A stretch of 54,771 bases of DNA from Vampirovibrio chlorellavorus (GTDB lineage Bacteria > Cyanobacteriota > Vampirovibrionia > Vampirovibrionales > Vampirovibrionaceae): assembly GCF_003149375.1 (NCBI RefSeq), contig NZ_QFWH01000011.1, positions 1-54,771 of the forward strand, read 5' to 3'. Position numbers and translations under genes: made by a program. The notes beneath the pieces are model-generated. The model was not told the DNA's origin and searched no databases. It was given only the letters and a program-made list of their open reading frames with translations. Below, piece after piece: positions 21,436 through 29,000 of the stretch (the first letter of the stretch is position 1; each line of letters begins with the position of its first letter).

Positions 21436-23148
21436 ATGAGCGGTCCTATTCGTCAGACAGGTTATGCTTTGTACAATTGGGCAATGAGCCTGCGAGCCCC
21501 TGTAATTCAGAGCGGTACCAAGAATGTTCAGTTATCGGTAGACAACCCTGTTAGTCTGCAGGATGGTTCTGGGAGTACAAACATTTCCCTTTTAGACTAT
21601 TTAAACATGCAATTAGGCTCCAACAACCGCAACGTGAGTGCGGGAGATGTCTTCAGCTTTCAGGGCGGAATGTCCAACGAACAGTACGCCCTCGGAAATT
21701 TCTCGGCGATGATGGGCGGCACTGGTAACGTTGGCCAGGCTTTCAGCAACCAGTATACTTATCTTGGGGGAAGTTACAATAACTACAAGGTGGACAATTC
21801 TACCAGCGCCAATGGTACCGTTGTGGGGCTTACGGGTGCTAGAAATGACAGTTATGTGATTGGCAGCCAGTTTGGAGATACTGTTTATGGCCAGATTTCC
21901 GATGGTAGCGACGCACAAATTTTTGCCAGAGATGGCAATGATTACATCAACATGGTTGCTGAATCAGGAAGTAGTGTAAATGCTGACGGTCAGGTCGGTA
22001 ATGATATTGTTGCGTTAGAAGCTCGTGGGGCTGGTAGTAAAGCGACCGCCAGAGGTGGACGTGGAGATGACCAGCTTGGGCTTACCGCTCGAGGACAGGG
22101 CAGCGAGGTCAGCGGGTCTGGTGGGAACGGAAATGACTCTGGCATTGCTTGGGCCATTGATGGCGGGAAGGCTACGATCTCTGGTGATGACGGAAATGAT
22201 GGTTTGACGCTTATCGCCGAAGGAGCGGACAGCGACGCTAGTGGTTTTGGAGGAGCCGGTGAAGACAAAGGGCTCGCTGTGGCCGCTGGTGGCGGAAACG
22301 TTGACTTCAATGCTGGAAGTGGAAATGACCAAGTCGGTGTTAGCGCCTCAGGAGCCGGCAGTTTTGCCACTGGTCTCCTTGGAAAGGGCGATGACGCAGG
22401 TTCCGGTTTGGCCGTTGCTGGCGGAAGAGCCTATCTCTCTGGCGATGAGGGAAATGACGTGTTGCTTGCCGTCGCCGACGGAGCGGGTAGCGTAGTCGGT
22501 GCTTCTGGTGGAACAGGAGATGATCTAATATTTGCTGGCGCACAGAATGGAGCCGAAGTGATTGTTAACGGTGGAGAGGGTACTGATACTGCTGTTTTGT
22601 CAGGCAAGCAAGAAGACTACTCACAAGAGCAAGTTGAAGGTCTAGGCACGAAGTGGGTTCGTACAGCAGACGGTTCTTATGTTCTTGTTGCTTCTGATGT
22701 CGAAAGTACACAATTTGAAGGAGATATGACGCCAGAGCAAAGAGCTGCTCATGGTTTAGCTCCAGCTACGATTACCCAGCAGGCGGCAGCGCAGGCCGCG
22801 CAGCCTACAGCGCAGCAGGCTGGAGCGCAGGCCGCACAGGTTGGAGCGCAGGCCGCACAAGCTGGAGCGCAGGCTGCACAAACTGGAGCGCAGGCCGCAC
22901 AAGCTGGAGCGCAGGTCGCCCAACCAGCAGCGCAGGACGCACAGGTCGCACAGCCAGCAGCGCAGGCAGAGAAAGTTGCGCAGCCGCCCGCCGAGCCAGC
23001 AGCGCAGGACGCACAGGTCGCACAGCCAGCAGCGCAGGCAGAGAAGGTCGCACAGCCGCCCGCCGAGACAGTAGCGCAGCCGTCCGCTGAAGGAGCTTCA
23101 AAGCCGCCCGCTGAGGAGCCAAAACCCACGGAAGAAGCACAGAGTTAA
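21436..23148 (+). CDS. Beta-solenoid-like (RTX-resembling) repeat protein with Ala/Gln/Pro-rich tail
   Basis: 570 residues from ATG 21436 (AAGGAGAG upstream; a TTG three bases earlier is less likely). No signal peptide. Residues 1-170 form a lead-in domain with no known motif. Residues about 186-385 are nine Gly-Asn/Asp-Asp coils (GND, GDD, GED) whose spacing alternates 22 and 21 residues: odd coils carry A.GxGS, even ones a short GGxA..SG. This resembles calcium-binding RTX parallel beta-rolls but the unit is much longer than nine residues. A short domain (TKWVRTADGSYVLVASDVES) precedes a 130-residue AQ/PA repeat tail. Probably secreted or surface-located; type I secretion is a guess, and no T1SS genes are present. 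Terminator at 23167. Confidence 0.75.
   Translation: MSGPIRQTGYALYNWAMSLRAPVIQSGTKNVQLSVDNPVSLQDGSGSTNISLLDYLNMQLGSNNRNVSAGDVFSFQGGMSNEQYALGNFSAMMGGTGNVGQAFSNQYTYLGGSYNNYKVDNSTSANGTVVGLTGARNDSYVIGSQFGDTVYGQISDGSDAQIFARDGNDYINMVAESGSSVNADGQVGNDIVALEARGAGSKATARGGRGDDQLGLTARGQGSEVSGSGGNGNDSGIAWAIDGGKATISGDDGNDGLTLIAEGADSDASGFGGAGEDKGLAVAAGGGNVDFNAGSGNDQVGVSASGAGSFATGLLGKGDDAGSGLAVAGGRAYLSGDEGNDVLLAVADGAGSVVGASGGTGDDLIFAGAQNGAEVIVNGGEGTDTAVLSGKQEDYSQEQVEGLGTKWVRTADGSYVLVASDVESTQFEGDMTPEQRAAHGLAPATITQQAAAQAAQPTAQQAGAQAAQVGAQAAQAGAQAAQTGAQAAQAGAQVAQPAAQDAQVAQPAAQAEKVAQPPAEPAAQDAQVAQPAAQAEKVAQPPAETVAQPSAEGASKPPAEEPKPTEEAQS
22924..23067 (+). repeat. Tandem 72-bp duplication in the AQ-rich tail
   Basis: Copies 22924-22995 and 22996-23067 differ only in a few third positions (AAAGTTGCG vs AAGGTCGCA) and encode PAAQDAQVAQPAAQAEKVAQ followed by PPAE twice. 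Upstream, shorter GCGCAGGCCGCACAA(G)(C/T)TGGA units encode AQAAQ(A/V/T)G. The array is in frame. Confidence 0.9.
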
Positions 23149-23166
23149 CGCGAATATTAACTCAGG

Positions 23167-23213
23167 AAAGCCAGTGACTGAACGACCCAAAGTCCGAAAG
23201 CCACTGGCTTTTT
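23167..23213 (+). terminator. Terminator after the beta-solenoid gene
   Basis: AAAGCCAGTG at 23167-23176 pairs perfectly with CACTGGCTTT at 23202-23211, ending in TTTTT. The loop is about 25 bases. Confidence 0.75.
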
Positions 23214-23278
23214 CAGTGGAATACTTTTTCAGGCAAGGCAGCCCTGCCATTTTTTAAGTCGGGCCATCCCGCAAAGGC

Positions 23279-23707
23279 TCAAGCCTGTTCTGATTCTTCC
23301 TGAAACTGTAGCGAGGCCGAATTGATGCAATACCGCAAGCCGGTGGGCTCCGGGCCATCTTCAAACACGTGGCCTAAATGAGCCTCACAGGCAGCGCAGT
23401 GGATTTCCACCCGGGTCATGCCGTGACTGTGATCCACCGTCTGCGCCAGGGCCTCCGCTTGCAAGGGTTGCCAAAAACTGGGCCAGCCGGAACCGGAATT
23501 GTACTTGTGCCGAGTGCTGAACAGGGGCTGCCCGCAGCAAACGCAATGAAAAGCGCCCTGGCCTTTAAAATCGTTGTATTGTCCTGTGAAGGGGCGTTCT
23601 GTCCCTTTTTGGCGGGTAATGCGGTACTGCTCCGGGGTGAGTTGCTGCCGCCATTCTTCATCCGTTTTCCGGACTCTGGGCGCTTTTTCAAGCGGTTCTT
23701 CTTGCAT
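23279..23707 (-). CDS. msrB: Peptide methionine (R)-S-oxide reductase MsrB
   Basis: Reduces methionine-R-sulfoxide in proteins using thioredoxin. The 142 residues hold all hallmarks: the two zinc CxxC pairs (FHCVCCGQPLF and HCAACEAHLGHVF), the GSGWPSF motif, and the catalytic Cys in GLRYCINSASL, normal in length for a single-domain MsrB. ATG 23707 has a GGAGG 13 bases upstream. Cytoplasmic by sequence (no signal). Complements KatG and OsmC in oxidative defence. Confidence 0.97.
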   Translation of the reverse strand: MQEEPLEKAPRVRKTDEEWRQQLTPEQYRITRQKGTERPFTGQYNDFKGQGAFHCVCCGQPLFSTRHKYNSGSGWPSFWQPLQAEALAQTVDHSHGMTRVEIHCAACEAHLGHVFEDGPEPTGLRYCINSASLQFQEESEQA

Positions 23708-23833
23708 GAGGGTCGTTTAACCTCCGCTTTTGTTTTGACAAATTTTTGACTGACCAAAGACTGAAATCAAGTGCGTGAGAGAAATCAAATGCGTGAATGT
23801 GAAAACCCATTATACGCCAACACACAACGCCGT

Positions 23834-24520
23834 TCAGGTAAACCGAAGCAGCACCGCCCGCACCGGGGAGGCTTCCAGTTCAGTCAGTTTAAGGGGCAAG
23901 GCGCTCAAAAAATACAGTTCGGGAACTTCCCGCCGCACATGCACCTGACTGAGATCCAGATTCTCCAGCCAGACCATATTGGCCTGCAGCAAGGCATGGT
24001 GGGTTTCCAACGTTTTGGAATCCACGGCGTCCACCGAGGGGGTGTCCAAGCCCACCAGACACGCATTTCGCTGGGCTAACGTTTCTATCAGCGAGACGGA
24101 CAGCCAGGCGTAGTCATCCTCAAACACGGTGTAACGCAGGGTTTGACGGGTTTTAAATAAAATACGGGGCGGAAACGCCGGATAGGCAAGCAACTGGTCT
24201 TCCACCTGCTCCCAGCCAATGGGCCCGGCGCATGGGGAGACATCCACCACCGCCACCGGCCCTAAAAACAGCTTCAAATCCAGTTGCGCTACCGACTCCG
24301 TCCCGCCACCCGGCTGGGTGATATTGCCGCCGATGTGAACCGGGGCGTCGGCGTGGGTGCCCACATGCGGGCTCATGCGGAAAGCGGTCAGGTTCATCAC
24401 CCCGGATTGCTGATAAGAAACCATCACTTCATGACCAAAGGGAGTATCACCCGGGAAGCAGGCCGTTTGGCTATTGACGGGTTGCGAGATATCGATAATC
24501 TCAAACGATGGAAAGTTCAT
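23834..24520 (-). CDS. Cyclase-family hydrolase, arylformamidase (KynB)-like
   Basis: 228 residues with the metal-binding SPHVGTHADAPVHI motif (HxGTHxDxPxH) of the cyclase/kynurenine formamidase superfamily, preceded by the family opening IIDISQPVNSQTACFPGDTP. Family members hydrolyse N-formylkynurenine or related amides with divalent metals. ATG 24520 overlaps the asparaginase stop (ATGA), so it is the last gene of a coupled three-gene operon with an asparaginase II and an LLM oxidoreductase. True kynurenine activity is not shown, as no tryptophan dioxygenase or kynureninase is nearby. Confidence 0.88.
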   Translation of the reverse strand: MNFPSFEIIDISQPVNSQTACFPGDTPFGHEVMVSYQQSGVMNLTAFRMSPHVGTHADAPVHIGGNITQPGGGTESVAQLDLKLFLGPVAVVDVSPCAGPIGWEQVEDQLLAYPAFPPRILFKTRQTLRYTVFEDDYAWLSVSLIETLAQRNACLVGLDTPSVDAVDSKTLETHHALLQANMVWLENLDLSQVHVRREVPELYFLSALPLKLTELEASPVRAVLLRFT

Positions 24521-25617
24521 GGAGAGGGGGCCTTTTGCCCAAGATCAAAATGAAAATGGGTTTGCAAAACCGGGTTCTCTTCGCCAGCAAGCCGGAGGGA
24601 GGCCAGCGGTGGACAGAAGGACACCAAGTCCAATTGCTCTAACAGACGCAACACAATGCGTCGCAACTGCTGGGGCTCATACCCGGAGGCCACTTTGATC
24701 AGCAGCCCCAAGCCATCTTGAAAACGGGCATTTGGGCCAATCGAGACGGCCAGCAGGCCATCGGCTCCTTCTTTGGCAATCAAGGGCAGTCCGCCCTCAA
24801 AAGCGGATACCATCAAGGCCGTATCGAGGCGTCCCAAGCCCCCCACCAAGGCGGGATGGTTACGCATCAAGGCGGCAATGTCCTCCCACAGCGTCAAGCA
24901 ATCGGTTAGTTCGTCCGGGGCCTGCCGAAGGACATCCCGACTGACCGGCATGAGCAGGGCATGATACAACTGGGCCATCTCCACGGCGCTGAGGGCCAGA
25001 TTGGGCATGCCACAGCCATCCACGGATTCGGCAAAATCTTCTCGACCCAGTAAAAAGCCCAGTAACAAGCGCAGTTGGGCATAAGCCGGTTGATCGGGGT
25101 GCAGATAGTCTTTTAACGGCAAGTCCAGACACTTCTGGTAGAGCAAATGGGCCAAGTGTTTCCCGGCGCAGGGGTGGTTCAATGCGCTTTGGGTCGGGGG
25201 CGACTTTTCGTCCTGCTCCTGTCCTTGTCCTAGGGGTCGACAGGCCGGACATTGCAAATCGGATTCACAGAGCCCGGTTAACGCTAAAATTTCTTGCAGG
25301 AGTTGGCCTTGAACGGCGTCCCCATTGTGGGAGGCCAGCATCAGGGCGAAATGCCGGGATTCCAGCGTGGGATAAGCCTGCCTGAGTAGAGGGTAAAGGG
25401 CCATGAGCTGGAAGGGCTTCAAAAGCGATCGACTCCACAGGGGGGCCTGGGGGTTCCCAATTTTCAGCAGGGTTCGTCCGGCGTTGGCGTAGAGTGAACG
25501 ATCTTCCGCCCAAGCGTAAGCCAGCCCGTGTATGGTCAGCTCAGGAATGCCAGAGCGATAAACCGTGTAGAACGGCCCCCAGGGCAAGTCGGCAGGTTGC
25601 GCAAAGTGCTGACTCAT
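24517..25617 (-). CDS. Asparaginase II family protein (PF06089-like)
   Basis: 366 residues. The opening YTVYRSGIPELTIHGLAYAW, the RSLLKPFQLMAL block, the ASHNGDAVQGQ block, HPCAGKHLAHL and VDGCGMPNLALSAVEMA match the asparaginase_II (Rhizobium etli AnsA-like) family, unrelated to the E. coli enzymes. It would hydrolyse asparagine or a related amide in the cytoplasm. It overlaps both neighbours by four bases (ATGA at 25614-25617 and 24517-24520). Confident on family, less on substrate. Confidence 0.9.
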   Translation of the reverse strand: MSQHFAQPADLPWGPFYTVYRSGIPELTIHGLAYAWAEDRSLYANAGRTLLKIGNPQAPLWSRSLLKPFQLMALYPLLRQAYPTLESRHFALMLASHNGDAVQGQLLQEILALTGLCESDLQCPACRPLGQGQEQDEKSPPTQSALNHPCAGKHLAHLLYQKCLDLPLKDYLHPDQPAYAQLRLLLGFLLGREDFAESVDGCGMPNLALSAVEMAQLYHALLMPVSRDVLRQAPDELTDCLTLWEDIAALMRNHPALVGGLGRLDTALMVSAFEGGLPLIAKEGADGLLAVSIGPNARFQDGLGLLIKVASGYEPQQLRRIVLRLLEQLDLVSFCPPLASLRLAGEENPVLQTHFHFDLGQKAPSP

Positions 25618-26648
25618 GGGCAGGCAATGGCCTTTGGTTCCGGCTGGAAGCAGGGCATCACTTCCTCGGCAAACAGGCGCATTTGCTCGGTGACCTCCTG
25701 ATGGGTCAGCCAGCCGAAGTTAAACCACAAGATGACATGCTCACAGCCCATCTCGTCCCGCAGGGTCTGGAGTTGCTGCACGCATTCCTCCGGGGTGCCG
25801 ATGATGTAGAGTTTTTTCAGCTCTTCCAGTGGCGGACAGGTTTTAAAGTCTCCCAAAGCGGCCTGATAATGGGGTAAATTTCGTTCGGCGTATTCCTGCA
25901 CCACCGCCGGATCTTTGTGAATATAAATCTGCCGGGTGACCGGGAATCGGGTTCGGGACACATCGTGGCCCAGCGGTTCTGCAATGTCTCGGTAGGTATT
26001 GTACAGGGCCACTAAATGCTCTTTGCTGGAGGTGGAAAAGGACATCACCCCGTAATCCTTGCGGGCGGCCAGCTTGATCTGCTCCATATCCCCGGTGGCC
26101 AGATAGAGTCTGGGGCGGGGCTGGGTGTAGTAGGGCTTGGGCACCAGAGAGACCTCTGGAATGTCGTAGTATTTGCCCTGAAAACTGAAGGTTTCCCCTC
26201 GCAATCCCCGATCCAGAATTTCCAGCGACTCCAGAAAGCGTTCCCGTGCTTCCGCCCTGTCAATGCGGAAGCCTTCAAACTCCCAAGGGCGATAGCCACA
26301 GCCCACCCCCAGATCCAGACGCCCCTTGGAGAGCAGATCAAACACCAGCGCCTCTTCCGCCACCAGCAAGGGGTGGGTGAACACAATGTTCCGTACGGCG
26401 GTGCCCACCCGAATCTGCCGGGTGCGTTCCACAATTTGCATGCCAAACAGCAAGGGCTTGGGGGTAATGCCGATTTCCCCCTGAAACTGGGGCAGGCCGG
26501 TGTGGCAGGAAAAATGATTTTCCGACAGCCATATCCCGTAGAAACCCATCTCATCGGCCATTTCGATTTGGGCCAGAGATTCAGCGTACTTTTGGGCCGG
26601 ATCTTTCCCGTTTGGACAAACCAGCGCGATAAATTTGGAAAACAGCAT
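25614..26648 (-). CDS. LLM-class flavin-dependent oxidoreductase (luciferase-like)
   Basis: 344 residues of the bacterial luciferase-like monooxygenase fold: an N-terminal strand FSKFIALVCP, GFYGIWLSENHF, the RVGTAVRNIVFTHPLLVAEE block, DLLSKGRLDLGVGCGYRPWEF, and a C-terminal region with YIIGTPEECVQQLQTLRDEM. FMN-dependent oxidation of an unknown organic compound is expected. First gene of the operon with the asparaginase and cyclase, so the substrate may be an amide or aromatic amine whose product is then hydrolysed. GGAGGGG lies about ten bases before ATG 26648. Confidence 0.92.
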   Translation of the reverse strand: MLFSKFIALVCPNGKDPAQKYAESLAQIEMADEMGFYGIWLSENHFSCHTGLPQFQGEIGITPKPLLFGMQIVERTRQIRVGTAVRNIVFTHPLLVAEEALVFDLLSKGRLDLGVGCGYRPWEFEGFRIDRAEARERFLESLEILDRGLRGETFSFQGKYYDIPEVSLVPKPYYTQPRPRLYLATGDMEQIKLAARKDYGVMSFSTSSKEHLVALYNTYRDIAEPLGHDVSRTRFPVTRQIYIHKDPAVVQEYAERNLPHYQAALGDFKTCPPLEELKKLYIIGTPEECVQQLQTLRDEMGCEHVILWFNFGWLTHQEVTEQMRLFAEEVMPCFQPEPKAIACP

Positions 26649-26985
26649 TGTTAAAAAGCCCCTCCAACTGTCTTACAGTTTACCATTGAAGCAGCAAAGC
26701 GACTTGCGTTCCAGTCGTTCTTTCCCCGTGCAAGATTCTGGGTAGGTTTCTGGCCTGACCGGTTTCGTACTTTGGGCTCAGGGGTCCTAACGGCTGAGTT
26801 CACCCGGTTAGAGCCATTTTTAGCCAGTCGGGCAATGGAAGGCGCCCGGCTCATTTTGTATCATAAGGGGGTGAGGTGATGAAAGTCACTTCCAGGAACC
26901 CTCTTTCAAGCAATTGGAAGGGGGTTCTTTTTTGCCGGGTCTGCTCTTTTAAACACCATCAAAGCCAGTTCGCCGTGCAAATGGG
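26649..26985. other. Intergenic region; leader of the LLM operon on one strand
   Basis: About 340 bases. On the minus strand TGACTT, 17 bases, then TATGAT (near 26861-26866) could be the LLM operon promoter, giving a leader of about 200 bases. A 67-codon frame there (26651-26854) overlaps the LLM ribosome site and has no site of its own. On the plus strand a well-placed AAGGGGGTGAGGTG precedes ATG 26879, whose short frame runs into the hairpin at 26896. Confidence 0.4.
26896..26933 (+). terminator. Orphan plus-strand terminator
   Basis: GAACCCTCTTTC pairs throughout (two G-T pairs) with GGAAGGGGGTTC around AAGCAATT, and runs directly into TTTTTT. No plus-strand gene precedes it; the nearest genes on both sides are on the minus strand. 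It therefore implies an unannotated short plus-strand transcript starting within 26650-26890. Confidence 0.8.
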
Positions 26986-27312
26986 TTATGACTCTTCGGC
27001 GAAGATGGCGTATAAAATCCAGGCCCCAAACACGGTCGCCCCAAAGTAAACGCATACCCACCCGCATACAATGCTCAGGAACATGATGGCCAAAGTCTGC
27101 CAGGGGGATTGCTCGGCGCTGTAGGCGCACTTGGCCAGGGCGTATCGCAATCCGAGCAAGGGGCAGGACTTGCCGTGGGTAAGGGTGTCGCTCAAGCCCT
27201 GTTCCGGCAGCGGTTGGGATGCGGATTCCAGTGAGGCTGTTCCTTGCTGGCTGGCTGCCTGAAGCGCCTGTTGAACATCCGCGTCCGGTTGAGGGTCGTT
27301 TTTGTGAACCAT
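26986..27312 (-). CDS. Small membrane protein with soluble Gln/Ala-rich N-terminus
   Basis: 108 residues. The first half is hydrophilic (DPQPDADVQQALQAASQQ); the second has one or two membrane helices (TLAIMFLSIVCGWVCVYFGA and VFGAWILYAIFAEES), with CPLLGLRYALAKCAY between. No family recognised. ATG 27312 has GAGG eight bases upstream, preferable to the GTG at 27348. Confidence 0.65.
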   Translation of the reverse strand: MVHKNDPQPDADVQQALQAASQQGTASLESASQPLPEQGLSDTLTHGKSCPLLGLRYALAKCAYSAEQSPWQTLAIMFLSIVCGWVCVYFGATVFGAWILYAIFAEES

Positions 27313-27480
27313 GCCGTTGTCCTCATCCTTTGGGGGTAACCACTGCACTTATCGGTCAATGCCACAAAAACTGTAATGTTCAATCAGCAAACTGGAAAAA
27401 CATAGTACACTAGAAGAGGGTGAAGGCTGGTCTGTCCCGGTTTCGTACGGTCCAACCTGGCTGTTCATTCGTTAAATAAG

Positions 27481-27741
27481 GTGGAACCTGAGTGGCGCAT
27501 GCGGGAAATTGACGGCTGGCGGTTTGTAGGATACTACGGTGTCCTGTATCTACTCATCATGATTTTCATTGTGGTGTCCTATCCCATGGCCCAGACGTTT
27601 GCCAAGCCCATCGCTTCGCTGATTTTTCCCATTGCCGGGAACAATTCGCTGCTCAAGAGCATGATAGTGACCACCCTGATGTACTGGGGCTCCTTGCTGT
27701 TTTACACCATTTTTATCCAGAAAATCAGGCTCAAATTCTAG
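27481..27741 (+). CDS. Small two-helix membrane protein
   Basis: 80-86 residues with two hydrophobic segments (YYGVLYLLIMIFIVVSYPMA and MIVTTLMYWGSLLFYTIFIQ). Start is either GTG 27481 or ATG 27499; neither has a strong ribosome site. It is two bases from a possible start of the DUF2203 gene, suggesting an operon running through 28990 or beyond. Function unknown. Confidence 0.65.
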   Translation: MEPEWRMREIDGWRFVGYYGVLYLLIMIFIVVSYPMAQTFAKPIASLIFPIAGNNSLLKSMIVTTLMYWGSLLFYTIFIQKIRLKF

Positions 27742-27742
27742 A

Positions 27743-28294
27743 ATGAACGCCTCCCATTCCCGGTATGTCTTTGCTTGTTCCCACTGCGTTCACCTGGACA
27801 GACCCACCGGTTTGGCCTATCCTATTGCAGGGAAACATACCGAACCAAAGGCGCTCGTTTGTATGACTACTTATGAGTTCAAAAAATTTTTCACCGTGGA
27901 AGACGCGGTGGAGTGGATTCCCTGGGTTGTGGAACAACTCAAGCAGGCCCACGCCGAGCTTCGGGAATTACAAGACGGGGTCATTCTCAGCAAACGGCTA
28001 CTATTAGCCCGTAAAAATAGCGGCAGGCAGACTTCCGATGCGGATGTCATGGCCCTTCAAAAACGTTTCGACGCGTTTGAGGCGGCCGTCAATCGCTGGG
28101 TAGAGCGCTTTGCGGAACAGGGTATCCTGCTGCGGGATATGCAGAGTGGCCTGATTGATTTTCCGTATAAGGCGGAAAACTCCGGGGACGTCTATTTTTT
28201 ATGCTGGCGTTTGAAAGAAGATGGCATTTTTTATTTCCATGGGCTCAATGAGGGCTTTTCCGGGCGACACCCCATTACGTTACTGCCAGACTAA
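27743..28294 (+). CDS. DUF2203 family protein
   Basis: The segment from ATG 27863 (MTTYEFKKFFTVEDAVEWIP) onward matches DUF2203: two long helices, then GILLRDMQSGLIDFPY, VYFLCWRLKEDGIFYFHGL and EGFSGRHPI. The upstream 40 residues from ATG 27743 (SRYVFACSHCVHLDRP) are not part of the family and may be untranslated; that would put the real start at 27863, giving 143 residues. Biochemical role unknown. Sits in a plus-strand run of small genes. Confidence 0.8.
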   Translation: MNASHSRYVFACSHCVHLDRPTGLAYPIAGKHTEPKALVCMTTYEFKKFFTVEDAVEWIPWVVEQLKQAHAELRELQDGVILSKRLLLARKNSGRQTSDADVMALQKRFDAFEAAVNRWVERFAEQGILLRDMQSGLIDFPYKAENSGDVYFLCWRLKEDGIFYFHGLNEGFSGRHPITLLPD

Positions 28295-28306
28295 GGATTT
28301 TCCACC

Positions 28307-28990
28307 TTGAGCGAACAGTCATCCAAACGATCCTGGATGCCACGAAAAGCGGAGATCCAATGGTTTCTGGTGGCGGCGGGCCTGACCGCCTTGACCCTGG
28401 TGGTGATCGGGCTTTATGGGCAGCTCACGGAAGTGGGTTGGCAGGCTTTCCTGCCCGGCGGCCCCAAATCGGCCTCCACTATCAAGCTGAAAGCTCAGCC
28501 GGTGTATCAGGTTAAAAAGAAGCTGGATTTGCTGGACATGCAGGTGATACGTGTCATCAGCAAGCGGCAACCTCAGGAGTTTTTGATTCTGGACGGGGTT
28601 TCCAGCGGTCTGGTGGACAAGGTGTTCGCCAAGACGGTGGATTTGGGCTGGATCAATTTAATGGCCAACCAGTTTCTCAGGCTTCGAGAGGGTGGCGAGG
28701 GCGGTGGTAAGCCTGTTTCCATTGAGGTTCAGGAACTCAGGACACTCAGCCAGGGGAAGATTGAGGATGGCAACAGTGTGCTGCCCTACTGGCATCTGGA
28801 AATCCGCTTTAAGTTGAGTAACGAGCCCAATTCCCGGTACTATCAGGCGGGCATTGTGCGCCATGCCAATGGGCAATCGCTGAAAGCCAGTGATAAAGAC
28901 ACCCTGCTGGTGGGCTACGCCCAGAAAGAAGCCTTCCAGAAAGCGTTGATTGCTGACTTAATGACTCAACTGAGCTTTGAGCGGAACTAG
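28307..28990 (+). CDS. Single-span membrane protein, unknown
   Basis: 227 residues: a short basic cytoplasmic end (SSKRSWMPRKAEIQ), one helix (WFLVAAGLTALTLVVIGLYG), then an extracytoplasmic domain ending YAQKEAFQKALIADLMTQL. No domain recognised. TTG 28307 with AAGGA about ten bases upstream is the likely start (ATG 28337 is the alternative). It lies 12 bases after DUF2203 and about ten before the epimerase, so it is probably in one operon. Confidence 0.7.
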   Translation: MSEQSSKRSWMPRKAEIQWFLVAAGLTALTLVVIGLYGQLTEVGWQAFLPGGPKSASTIKLKAQPVYQVKKKLDLLDMQVIRVISKRQPQEFLILDGVSSGLVDKVFAKTVDLGWINLMANQFLRLREGGEGGGKPVSIEVQELRTLSQGKIEDGNSVLPYWHLEIRFKLSNEPNSRYYQAGIVRHANGQSLKASDKDTLLVGYAQKEAFQKALIADLMTQLSFERN

Positions 28991-29000
28991 GGTCGCCGGG

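Noticed and set aside
21436-23148. Classical RTX toxin
   Set aside because: No nine-residue GGxGxDxUx array, no adjacent type I secretion genes and no activator gene; only a resemblance.
26651-26854. 67-codon minus-strand frame before the LLM gene
   Set aside because: No ribosome site; its 3' end covers the LLM ribosome site; composition is unremarkable. More likely untranslated leader.
26650-26895. Region as SRP RNA, 6S RNA or RNase P RNA
   Set aside because: None of the conserved loops of these RNAs could be found by eye.
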